From Sulfitobacter sp. (GTDB taxonomy: Bacteria > Pseudomonadota > Alphaproteobacteria > Rhodobacterales > Rhodobacteraceae), in the NCBI GenBank assembly GCA_029252045.1, contig JAQXCD010000047.1, positions 1 to 47,176 of the forward strand: a stretch of 47,176 bases of DNA. Direction: 5' to 3'. Shown one piece after another: positions 17,090-24,456 of this stretch. Positions within the stretch are counted from its first letter, which is position 1. The number at the start of each line of letters is the position of its first letter. The notes beneath the pieces are model-generated. The model had not been told where the DNA came from and did not search any database. It saw only the letters and a list, made by a program, of their open reading frames with translations. Made by a program: the position numbers and the translations under genes.

Positions 17090-17650
17090 TCATTCGCCGC
17101 GCGACAGGGCCGCAACGCCGGTGCGGGCCACATCGGCCAGACCCAGCGGGCGCATCAGTTCGGCGAAAGCGTCGATTTTCTCGGGCGCGCCTGTGATCTC
17201 GAAGACAAAGCTGCTGAGCGTGCTGTCAACTACATTGGCGCGGAAGATGTCGGCCAGACGCAAGGCCTCGACACGTTTGTCGCCAGTGCCGGTGACTTTG
17301 AACATCGCCAGCTCCCGCTCGACGCTGGCACCTTCCACGGTCAGGTCATGCACATCGCGCACCGAGATGATCCGGCCCACTTGCGCCTTGATCTGCTCGA
17401 TCACCTGCGGTGTGCCGCGTGTGACGATGGTGATGCGGCTGAGGTGACCGATGTGGTCCACTTCCGCGACGGTCAGGCTGTCGATATTATAGCCACGGCC
17501 AGCGAACAGGCCGATGACCCGCGCTAGCACACCCGGCTCGTTCTCGACCAGCAGGGCCAGTGTGTGGCGCTCTTCCACGTCCGAGAAGTTGGGGCGCAGG
17601 TTGTAGGCGGAATGGCTGTTGGCGCCTTTTTTGATTTTCAGTGGTGACAT
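17090..17650 (-). CDS. ilvH: acetolactate synthase small (regulatory) subunit
   Basis: This 186-residue regulatory subunit has an N-terminal ACT domain (ERHTLALLVENEPGVLARV, then AGRGYNIDSLTV) that binds valine, and a C-terminal domain ending PLGLADVARTGVAALSRGE. It activates the large subunit and confers feedback inhibition by valine. ATG 17656 and ATG 17650 are both in frame; 17650 has AAGGA at an eight-base spacing, whereas 17656 is too close to it, so 17650 is preferred. It follows ilvI by about 75 bases and is in the same operon. A hairpin lies just beyond the stop. Confidence 0.95.
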   Translation of the reverse strand: MSPLKIKKGANSHSAYNLRPNFSDVEERHTLALLVENEPGVLARVIGLFAGRGYNIDSLTVAEVDHIGHLSRITIVTRGTPQVIEQIKAQVGRIISVRDVHDLTVEGASVERELAMFKVTGTGDKRVEALRLADIFRANVVDSTLSSFVFEITGAPEKIDAFAELMRPLGLADVARTGVAALSRGE

Positions 17651-17727
17651 TGTCATAGTCCTTTAACTTACGAGCCGGAGATCGGAATTTTTGAAAAATT
17701 CCGGACGTTTTCTTGGAGAGAAAACGG

Positions 17728-19479
17728 CTACACCAGCAGCTTTCCTGCGGCATCAATCGCGGTTGAGGTGTCGACCTCGCCCATGATCATCTCGTTATGG
17801 GCCTTGCCTGACGGGATCATCGGGAAGCAGTTTTCGTGCTTCTCGACCAGACAGTCGAACAGAACAGGGCCGTCATATGTGATCATTTCCATGATCGCAT
17901 CGTCCAGATCATCGGGGTCGGAGCACAGGATGCCCTTGGCGCCAAAGGCCTCGGCCAGTTTCACGAAATCAGGCAGGCTCTCGGACCAGCTGGAGGAGTA
18001 CCGCTCGCCGTGCAGCAGTTCCTGCCACTGGCGCACCATGCCAAGGCGTTCATTGTTCAGGATGAACTGTTTGACGGGCAGTTTGTACTGCATGGCGGTG
18101 CCCAGTTCTTGCATGTTCATCAGCCAGCTGGCTTCGCCCGCCACGTTGATGACCAGCGCGTCAGGGTGCGCCATCTGCACGCCGATAGACGCGGGGAATC
18201 CGTAGCCCATAGTGCCCAGACCACCGGACGTCATCCAGCGGTTCGGGTCTTCAAAGCCGAGGTACTGCGCCGCCCACATCTGGTGCTGGCCTACTTCGGT
18301 GGTGATATAGCGGTCATACTTTTTGGTCAGCTCTTCGAGACGTGTGAGCGCGTACTGTGGCTTGATCACTTTGCCCTTCTGCTCGAACTTGAGGCAGTTG
18401 ACCGCGCGCCATTCTTCCAGCTGTTTCCACCACTTGGCCACCGAGGCCGTGTTGGTCTTGCGGCCGCGTGATTTCCACACCTTCAGAAGGTCTTCCAGCA
18501 CATGGCCGACGTCGCCCATGATGGGGATGTCAACGCGGATGACCTTGTTGATGGAGGACGGATCGATGTCGATATGGGCTTTTTTGGAGTTCGGGCTGAA
18601 CTTGTCCACCACACCTGTGATACGGTCGTCAAAGCGCGCGCCGATGTTGATCATCAGATCGCAACCGTGCATCGCCATGTTGGCCTCATAGGTGCCGTGC
18701 ATGCCCAACATGCCCAACCACTTGTCGCCGGACGCAGGATAGCAACCCAGACCCATCAGCGTGGAGGTGATCGGAAAGCCTGTCGCGCCGACCAATTCGC
18801 GCAGCAATTGCGATGCGGCGGGGCCGGAGTTGATCACGCCGCCGCCTGTGTAGAATACAGGGCGCTTGGCCTTTTCGATGGCTTCTACCAATTCGACAAT
18901 CGCGTCCATGTCGCCTTTCAGCTGTGGCTTGTAATGCGACTTGGACGGCGCTTTGGGGGTGTATTCGCCTTTGGCAAACTGCACGTCCTTGGGGATGTCC
19001 ACCAGAACGGGGCCCGGACGGCCCGAGGTGGCGATGTGGAAGGCTTCGTGGATCACGCCGGACAGCTTGTCAGTCTCTTTCACCAGCCAGTTATGTTTGG
19101 TGCAGGGGCGGGTGATGCCAACAGTGTCCGCCTCCTGAAACGCGTCCGAGCCGATCATGAATGTCGGTACCTGACCCGTCAGGACGATGATCGGGATGCT
19201 GTCCATCAACGCATCGGTCAGGCCTGTCACCGCGTTTGTCGCGCCGGGGCCGGAGGTCACCAGTGCCACACCGGGCTTGCCGGTTGAGCGGGCATAGCCT
19301 TCGGCGGCGTGGACCGCCCCTTGCTCGTGGCGCACCAGAACGTGCTTGATGCTGTTTTGCTGGAAAATTTCGTCATAGATCGGCAGGACAGCACCGCCGG
19401 GATACCCGAATACGGTATCGACGCCCTGATCAATCAGGGCTTGAACGATCATTTTCGCTCCGGTCATCTGGCGTGTCAT
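17728..19479 (-). CDS. ilvI: acetolactate synthase large (catalytic) subunit
   Basis: A 583-residue thiamine diphosphate enzyme that joins pyruvate with pyruvate or 2-oxobutyrate, the first shared step of valine, leucine and isoleucine synthesis. The cofactor-activating Glu lies in VRHEQGAVHAAEGYAR. The central domain carries FAD-site residues, and the C-terminal domain holds the ThDP-magnesium region. There the usual GDGS is AGEAS (NVAGEASWLMN), as is normal for alphaproteobacteria, with Asn at the end of that motif. ATG 19479 has AAAGGA eight bases upstream. The small subunit follows. Expression is controlled by a leader peptide and attenuator in the 190 bases before the start. Confidence 0.96.
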   Translation of the reverse strand: MTRQMTGAKMIVQALIDQGVDTVFGYPGGAVLPIYDEIFQQNSIKHVLVRHEQGAVHAAEGYARSTGKPGVALVTSGPGATNAVTGLTDALMDSIPIIVLTGQVPTFMIGSDAFQEADTVGITRPCTKHNWLVKETDKLSGVIHEAFHIATSGRPGPVLVDIPKDVQFAKGEYTPKAPSKSHYKPQLKGDMDAIVELVEAIEKAKRPVFYTGGGVINSGPAASQLLRELVGATGFPITSTLMGLGCYPASGDKWLGMLGMHGTYEANMAMHGCDLMINIGARFDDRITGVVDKFSPNSKKAHIDIDPSSINKVIRVDIPIMGDVGHVLEDLLKVWKSRGRKTNTASVAKWWKQLEEWRAVNCLKFEQKGKVIKPQYALTRLEELTKKYDRYITTEVGQHQMWAAQYLGFEDPNRWMTSGGLGTMGYGFPASIGVQMAHPDALVINVAGEASWLMNMQELGTAMQYKLPVKQFILNNERLGMVRQWQELLHGERYSSSWSESLPDFVKLAEAFGAKGILCSDPDDLDDAIMEMITYDGPVLFDCLVEKHENCFPMIPSGKAHNEMIMGEVDTSTAIDAAGKLLV

Positions 19480-19572
19480 GGTGCTGGTCCTTTACTTGGC
19501 GTCTTATGGTTATGCCCGTGCGGGCAGTCGGTGGTCGGGTCGGTGTGGCGTCGTCTGGCAGATGCTGCCCAT

Positions 19573-19599
19573 AAAAAAGCCCCCGAGGGTGTCGGGGGC
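19573..19599 (-). terminator. attenuator terminator upstream of ilvI
   Basis: On the minus strand, GCCCCCGA-CACCC-TCGGGGGC forms a perfect eight-pair stem with a five-base loop, followed by six T residues (the A-run at 19573-19578). It lies between the leader peptide and ilvI, about 90 bases before the start, and would end transcription early when branched-chain aminoacyl-tRNAs are plentiful. Confidence 0.85.
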
Positions 19600-19641
19600 G
19601 CATGGGGACTTGTTATGGTCAACCGTTACCGGCCCATGCGC
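19598..19641 (-). promoter_or_regulatory. alternative pairing segments in the ilv leader
   Basis: GCGCATGGG (minus strand of 19633-19641, in the last codons of the leader peptide) is perfectly complementary to CCCATGCGC (minus strand of 19598-19606). The latter overlaps the first two bases of the terminator stem. Ribosome position on the leader could decide between this pairing and the terminator. The assignment is by pairing only. Confidence 0.5.
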
Positions 19642-19673
19642 GTTTCCTCTACAATGACGACTAGGCTCAACAT
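19626..19673 (-). CDS. ilv leader peptide
   Basis: A 15-residue open frame, MLSLVVIVEETRMGR, begins 10 bases after GGAG and ends at a TAA. Six of its first eight residues are Leu, Val or Ile, the products of the pathway served by the downstream gene, which is the hallmark of an attenuation leader peptide. Slow reading of these codons when branched-chain amino acids run short would stall the ribosome in front of the attenuator stem. The frame is too short for routine gene finders. Support is positional and compositional, not experimental. Confidence 0.85.
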   Translation of the reverse strand: MLSLVVIVEETRMGR

Positions 19674-19703
19674 GGGCCATTCACTCCGTTTGATTGTGCA
19701 AGG

Positions 19704-19732
19704 ACATTATGAGCGGGATTTCGGGGCGTCAA
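19704..19732 (-). promoter_or_regulatory. candidate promoter of the ilv leader-ilvI-ilvH operon
   Basis: On the minus strand TTGACG (19727-19732) and TAATGT (19704-19709) are 17 bases apart. The expected start of transcription is shortly before the leader peptide's ribosome site, as an attenuation system requires. Confidence 0.6.
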
Positions 19733-19867
19733 CCGTCAATTGGCAGGTTTTTGTGTCCGCAAAGTTCATTTTTGTGAAATATTCTTTCGCCGAGGGCTGT
19801 CGCCGCGACATTTTGGCAAATTCGAGGGGTGAACCACCCCGCTTGTGAGGCAAAACTGCGGGACGTT

Positions 19868-20512
19868 CTACAAATCCACACCGGTTCCTTGCAGCACGCC
19901 GTGCTCCAGCGCATAGCGCGTCAGGCCGGCTGTGCTGGAAATCCCCAGCTTGCGTTTGATGTTCTTGCGGTGTGTCTCGACGGTGCGCACGGAGATATCG
20001 AGGGTCAGTGCGACCTCTTTGTTGGATTGCCCCTGCGCCAGCTGCAACAGGATCGTCTGCTCGCGCCCGGTGAGGGTTTCGCGCACGCCGCCGCCTTTGG
20101 GGGTGAGGGACCCTTGCGCGCCGGTGCACAGATACCGCTCGCCGCGCATGACCGTATCTATGGCCAGCTTGATTTCATCGGTGGGCACGTCTTTCAGCAA
20201 ATAGCCCATGGCGCCATGGTTGAGCGCTGAGGAGATATATTCGGGGCTGTCATGCATCGACAGGATCACGATGCGGGTGCCGGGGCGCTGTTCCAGCACA
20301 ATCTCGGTGGCGGACAGTCCCCCCATGTCGGGCATGTTCAGGTCCATCAGGATCACATCGGGGTTCAATGTGGCGAGTTGCTCGATCACGGCGCGCCCGC
20401 CGTTCAGGGTGCCAACAACTTCAACGTCGTCATAGCTCTCCAGAATGGACTGGATGCCTTCGGCGACCATCGGATGATCGTCCACAATTGCGATGCGCAG
20501 GCGGTGGGTCAT
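19868..20512 (-). CDS. NarL/FixJ-family response regulator
   Basis: The 214-residue regulator has an N-terminal receiver domain (acidic pair Asp11-Asp12, phosphoacceptor Asp57 in ILMDLNMP, Lys in GYLLKDV) and a C-terminal LuxR-type helix-turn-helix (LTGREQTILLQLAQGQSNKEVA, then SVRTVETHRKNIKRKLG). Its start overlaps the end of the histidine kinase gene by four bases, so the pair is translationally coupled. It should control transcription of nearby genes when phosphorylated. The most likely target is the TRAP transporter operon divergently transcribed beyond the kinase, a common arrangement for TRAP and other monocarboxylate uptake genes. Confidence 0.93.
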   Translation of the reverse strand: MTHRLRIAIVDDHPMVAEGIQSILESYDDVEVVGTLNGGRAVIEQLATLNPDVILMDLNMPDMGGLSATEIVLEQRPGTRIVILSMHDSPEYISSALNHGAMGYLLKDVPTDEIKLAIDTVMRGERYLCTGAQGSLTPKGGGVRETLTGREQTILLQLAQGQSNKEVALTLDISVRTVETHRKNIKRKLGISSTAGLTRYALEHGVLQGTGVDL

Positions 20513-21948
20513 AGGTTGATCTTTCCGGTATCGTGAGAAGGTGCCGCGGGTTTGGAGCTGTCCGGTGTGGGCGGGAGCATATGGGTCAGCGGGGCGATGG
20601 CCTCGATCTCGACACCCTTGCCGGGGCTTGAGCGTAACTGGAGGCGGCCGCCCAACTGGTCCATCCGTTCTTGCATGTTACGCAGGCCCAGCCCCTGCGT
20701 CCCGCCGCGCAGGTCAAGGCCGCAGCCGTTGTCCGTGATCCGCAGTGTTGCACCCCGCCGGTGGCCGCGCAAATCAATACTGACATGTGTGGCGCCAGCG
20801 TGGCGTTCGATATTTGTCAGGGCCTCTTGGGCGATGCGGTAAAGGGCAATCTTGGCGTCGTTGTCCAGACGGTTGCGAAAGACAACGGTGGCATAGCTGG
20901 TCTCGATCCCGGTGCGGGTGCCGAATTCTTCGGCCAGCATCCGCAGGGCAGGGCCAAGACCCAGATCATCCAGCACACCGGGGCGCAGATCGCGGCTGAT
21001 CCGGCGGACCTCGGAAATGGCCTCGGCCAGCGAAGCGATGCCTTTTGCCAACGGCGCGCCTGCCTTCGGGTCACCCCGGTCCAGACGGCGGCGGGCATTG
21101 TCGAGCGCATAGCGCACGCCCACAAGGATCTGGCTGATCCCGTCATGCAGCTCGCGCGCCACGCGGCCCCGCTCTTCCTCCTGCGCGTCAAACACCCGCT
21201 GTGTGAGCTTTTTCAGTTTGGCATCCGCCAGACGGCGTTCGCGCAGGTTCAGGCCCATGCCGGTGCCGAACACCACCAGCAGTGCGGCCAGCGTGATTGC
21301 GCCGATATACTGGAAGGTCCGCTGCACCCGCGCCTCTACCTCGGCGCGGGTGTTGGCCACATTCGCCACCACGTCATCTATAAAGACACCTGTACCCACG
21401 GCCCACTGCCAAGACGGAAAAGAGGTGACATAGACAATCTTGCGCGCCACCTCTCCGGTAGAGGGTTTGGGCCACATATAGCTGTGATAGCCCGCACCTT
21501 CGCGGGCGATCTGGATCAGGCGGTCCACCACAGGGGTGCCTTCGCTGTCGCTCTCGCTGAGGAAGTTCTTGCCGATTCGCTCGGTCTCGCGCGGGGACAC
21601 GATCGCGGTGCCGTCATAATCGTAGACAAAGAACTGGCCTTCCTCTGCATAGATCATCGCCGAGAGGATTTGGGCAACTTGCCGTTTTGCGTTTTCGTCA
21701 TCGGGGGCGGCGGACCCGTAGATAAAGTAGAACCCGTTGCGGGCCTGCGTGACGTAGTTGCGCAATTCGACCTTCTTCGCCTCGATCAGCTGGGTTTCGA
21801 GTGCGATGATTTCCCGCTCGGCCAAGGCGCGGGACTGGGCAGCAACAACCAGCGCAATAGCGGCTACGGCCACGATCAGCGGCAGCGCCGCCAAAAGCGT
21901 GAGCTTTTGCGCATACGGAATGTAAAAGCGGGGCTGGTCCGGTGTCAT
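20509..21948 (-). CDS. Cache-domain sensor histidine kinase (HisKA_3 type)
   Basis: A 479-residue membrane kinase. The first membrane helix lies at about 15-37, and a periplasmic single Cache domain (about 40-200) carries GFYFIYGS, EEGQFFVYDYDGTAIVSP and SYMWPKPSTGE, typical of small-molecule and carboxylate sensing. A second helix (215-232) leads into a HisKA_3 domain with His268 in ARELHDGISQ, then the HATPase with TDNGCGLD and GLGLRNMQER. The C-terminal tail after the ATPase is Pro/Ser-rich. Together with the regulator gene it overlaps, it forms a two-component system. The TRAP operon lies divergently 260 bases away, and the Cache domain would plausibly sense the same keto acid or monocarboxylate that the transporter takes up. 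The ligand is inferred only. Confidence 0.92.
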   Translation of the reverse strand: MTPDQPRFYIPYAQKLTLLAALPLIVAVAAIALVVAAQSRALAEREIIALETQLIEAKKVELRNYVTQARNGFYFIYGSAAPDDENAKRQVAQILSAMIYAEEGQFFVYDYDGTAIVSPRETERIGKNFLSESDSEGTPVVDRLIQIAREGAGYHSYMWPKPSTGEVARKIVYVTSFPSWQWAVGTGVFIDDVVANVANTRAEVEARVQRTFQYIGAITLAALLVVFGTGMGLNLRERRLADAKLKKLTQRVFDAQEEERGRVARELHDGISQILVGVRYALDNARRRLDRGDPKAGAPLAKGIASLAEAISEVRRISRDLRPGVLDDLGLGPALRMLAEEFGTRTGIETSYATVVFRNRLDNDAKIALYRIAQEALTNIERHAGATHVSIDLRGHRRGATLRITDNGCGLDLRGGTQGLGLRNMQERMDQLGGRLQLRSSPGKGVEIEAIAPLTHMLPPTPDSSKPAAPSHDTGKINL

Positions 21949-22210
21949 TTTGATTCGATACGACGAATCTGCGTCACGTTCAAAGGTTAAGCGCGTGCTG
22001 TGCCCGAAAGTAGAAACCGCCCGTCTGGAGCGAATTCTCCCTTGACTAACTCCATTCGCCTGAAATTTAGCCGTTCAAATCGACAGAATATGGTTTTCTA
22101 CGCAGTAGTAGGTATTTCAAATATCTGAAGCCTCGCTAGTCTTAGGCCACTTGTAACGACCTGCGCGGATTCTTTCGTGCGGGCAAAAATAATCCCGGGA
22201 GGATACCCTT
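21949..22210. other. divergent regulatory region between the sensor kinase and TRAP operon
   Basis: No gene is seen in these 262 bases, which have a visibly higher A/T content than the genes around them. A short dyad, CTAC-gca-GTAG (22098-22108), about 100 bases before the substrate-binding protein start, is a possible site for the adjacent response regulator. I could not assign a promoter with confidence. Confidence 0.5.
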
Positions 22211-23299
22211 ATGGATCGTCGTTCATTTCTGAAGACATCTGCCCTTGGTGGCACGGCAGCAGCCGCATCTACACTTGCGGCACCCGTCTACGCCCAAGGT
22301 AAAAAGACACTGACAATGGTAACATCATGGCCACGCGGTTTCGCCGTGCTGGACGATGCGGCCACATACCTGAACAACATGGTTAACGAGATGTCTGATG
22401 GCACGCTGACCATCGACAAGAAAGCTCCGGGCGAGCTGGTTGGCGCCTTCGAAGTATTTGACGCCGTGTCCTCCGGTCAGGCCGACATGTACCACTCTGC
22501 CGATTACTATTTCATCGGTCAGCACCCAGCCTACGCCTATTACACTGCCGTACCATTCGGCGGCACAGCACAAGAGCTGACAAACTGGTACCACCACGGT
22601 GGCGGCCATGAGCTGCACAACGAGCTGGGCGAGATCTTCAACCTGAAGTCCTTCCTTGCAGGTAACTCCGGTTCACAGTCCGGTGGCTGGTTCCGCAACG
22701 AGATCAACTCTGCCGCAGACTTCAACGGTCTGAAGTTCCGCATGCCGGGTCTTGGCGGTAAAGTGCTGGGTAAAATGGGCGCATCCGTGCAGAACATCCC
22801 CGGTGGTGAACTGTATCAGGCGCTGTCCTCGGGCGCGCTGGACGGTCTGGAGTGGGTTGGTCCCTTCGCGGACGAACGCGCCGGCTTCCAAGAAGTTGCA
22901 AAAGTCTACTACACAGCGGGCTTCCACGAGCCAGGTTCCGGTCTTGCAGCTGCTGTTAACCTTGATGTCTTCAACGAGCTGTCCCCAGCGCACCAGAAGA
23001 TCATCGAATACGCAACGATGGCGACCACGCACACCCAGCTGGCCGAAACACTGTCCAACAACGGTGCAGCGCTGAAGCGTCTGCAGCAGCAGGGTGTAAA
23101 AACCATGCAGTTCTCTGACGATGTTTGGGATGCATTCGGTGCAGCTTCCAAAGAAGTCATGGACGAGAACATGGGCGACGAGCTGTTCGCACGTACACGC
23201 GAGAGCTTTGAGGCGTCACTGACGTCTTCCGCCGAGTGGCTGTCCAAGTCCGACGCCTTCTACGTCGAGCAGCGTGAGCGCGTGCGCAACGCAGGCTAA
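22211..23299 (+). CDS. TRAP transporter substrate-binding protein (TakP/DctP type)
   Basis: This 362-residue periplasmic receptor has a twin-arginine-like signal peptide (DRRSFLKTSALGG, cleavage near VYAQG), implying export in folded form. The mature protein matches TakP, the alpha-keto acid receptor of Rhodobacter: NWYHHGGG, SGGWFRNEIN, the conserved Arg in FRMPGLGGKV, the IPGGELYQAL segment, and LDGLEWVGPF. The segment with the Arg supplies the carboxylate salt bridge seen in the family. The ligand is probably a 2-oxo acid or similar monocarboxylate. GGGAGGA lies eight bases before ATG 22211. It is the first gene of the operon with the two permease genes, separated from them by a strong hairpin. 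Confidence 0.93.
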   Translation: MDRRSFLKTSALGGTAAAASTLAAPVYAQGKKTLTMVTSWPRGFAVLDDAATYLNNMVNEMSDGTLTIDKKAPGELVGAFEVFDAVSSGQADMYHSADYYFIGQHPAYAYYTAVPFGGTAQELTNWYHHGGGHELHNELGEIFNLKSFLAGNSGSQSGGWFRNEINSAADFNGLKFRMPGLGGKVLGKMGASVQNIPGGELYQALSSGALDGLEWVGPFADERAGFQEVAKVYYTAGFHEPGSGLAAAVNLDVFNELSPAHQKIIEYATMATTHTQLAETLSNNGAALKRLQQQGVKTMQFSDDVWDAFGAASKEVMDENMGDELFARTRESFEASLTSSAEWLSKSDAFYVEQRERVRNAG

Positions 23300-23312
23300 G
23301 GCCAATCAAGTT

Positions 23313-23340
23313 CAGAGGCCGCGCATCGTCGCGGCCTCTG
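23313..23340 (+). terminator. hairpin between the binding-protein gene and the small permease gene
   Basis: CAGAGGCCGCG (23313-23323) and CGCGGCCTCTG (23330-23340) form a perfect 11-pair stem around a six-base loop, starting 13 bases after the binding-protein stop. Such 3' hairpins stabilise the binding-protein message or end part of the transcripts, giving more receptor than permease. Confidence 0.6.
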
Positions 23341-23431
23341 GGTTTTGGGTTAAGCAATGAGCGCCTCACAGGGGTGAAAAAATTCCTCATATGCCTATGA
23401 CGCCGGAACCCGCCTAGCGTGACATAAAATG

Positions 23432-23471
23432 CGCGCCTCCGGCGCGATACCACTACGCGCCTCCGGCGCGA
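23432..23471 (+). repeat. tandem palindromic repeat, two identical 16-base units
   Basis: CGCGCCTCCGGCGCGA occurs at 23432-23447 and again, identical, at 23456-23471. Each unit is itself a hairpin (CGCGCC-TCC-GGCGCG), and the period is 24 bases. They sit 16 bases before the small permease start codon, next to its ribosome site. Confidence 0.8.
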
Positions 23472-23487
23472 CCCGGGGAGGGGACAC

Positions 23488-24456
23488 ATGGCAGAAGATA
23501 TTGTATGTTCGGGATTTTTCCGTGCAGCCGAGGGCGCAAAGCTCGGCTGTCTTGATAAATTCCAGGAGAGCGGCTTTGTCCAATTTGTTTTGGGCAACGT
23601 GTTGGAAGCATTCTACAACTTTTTCGCGGCACTTCTGAACCCAGGCATGTGGTTGAACTGGTCCGACGGACAGGCGCTGATGCGCTTTATCTATTATGGC
23701 GGCTCGGTCGAATTGTTCTTTGTGTTGGCGACCGGATTGGTGATCCTCACCATTATCGGCATGCGTAAACGCGAATTTATGTGGGCAATGGTGCGGGGCC
23801 TGGAAGGGTTTGCCAATGGCGTTGGACGCCTGTTCGCCTGGGCCGGCCTGATAATGGTGTTGCAACAGATTATCATCGTGTTTATGCAGCGGATTTTCAC
23901 GCGGCCTGATATCTCTGTCGGCTTTGGTATCCCGCTGCAATTCGATATCAGCTGGTTCGCAGAAGAGCTGAAGCTGTTCAATGCTTTGGTTGTCTGTCTG
24001 TGTGTCAGCTATACCTTTGTGCAAGGCGGCCATGTGCGCGTTGACCTGTTCTATGCAGGCGCCAAGTTCCGCACTAAGAAGATTGTCGACATGTTCGGTG
24101 CGCTGTTCTTTATGCTGCCTTTTGCGATCATCACATGGATGTACGGCTGGTACTTCTTGTGGCGCCATCTTGTAACGCCGAACCCGTCTGCCTCTGACAC
24201 GCTGGCATTGCTGTTGCGTAAGGCAAAGCTGTTGAAATGGAACGTAGAGACCATCGGTTTCTCGCCCAACGGCTTTAACGGTTATTTTATGTTCAAAATT
24301 TTGCTCTGCATGTTCTGCGTAATGGTCATGCTGCAAGCCATCGCCATGTTCTACCGCTCGTGGTGTGAACTGCGTGAGGGCGAAGAGAGCGAAGGTAAAT
24401 ATCTCGACAAGGATACACTTGGCGAGGGCGAAGAAGCCTATGAGGGAACACACTAA
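23488..24456 (+). CDS. TRAP transporter small permease (DctQ type), long form
   Basis: The 322-residue protein is much longer than a typical DctQ (about 160-200 residues) but has the expected four-helix core: a helix around 70-90 (ELFFVLATGLVILTIIG), another near 112-135, the conserved VQGGHVRVDLFYAG loop around 180-195, and later helices at about 205-230 and 270-290. An N-terminal extension begins with MAEDIVCSGFFRAAEG. It would form the membrane complex with the large permease that moves the substrate brought by the binding protein, using a sodium gradient. ATG 23488 has GGGGAGGGG upstream. Its TAA overlaps the start of the large permease gene. Confidence 0.88.
   Translation: MAEDIVCSGFFRAAEGAKLGCLDKFQESGFVQFVLGNVLEAFYNFFAALLNPGMWLNWSDGQALMRFIYYGGSVELFFVLATGLVILTIIGMRKREFMWAMVRGLEGFANGVGRLFAWAGLIMVLQQIIIVFMQRIFTRPDISVGFGIPLQFDISWFAEELKLFNALVVCLCVSYTFVQGGHVRVDLFYAGAKFRTKKIVDMFGALFFMLPFAIITWMYGWYFLWRHLVTPNPSASDTLALLLRKAKLLKWNVETIGFSPNGFNGYFMFKILLCMFCVMVMLQAIAMFYRSWCELREGEESEGKYLDKDTLGEGEEAYEGTH

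Noticed and set aside
19480..19740. Riboswitch in the ilv leader
   Set aside because: A leader peptide rich in Leu/Val/Ile with an attenuator explains the region; no known riboswitch pattern was seen.
20671..21990. 439-residue plus-strand frame over the histidine kinase
   Set aside because: Mirror frame of a gene with H-box and ATPase motifs; no motif of its own.
23395..24453. 352-residue minus-strand frame over the TRAP small permease
   Set aside because: Antisense to a gene with a good ribosome site, operon overlap and membrane helices; the mirror protein is His/Gln/Asp-rich.
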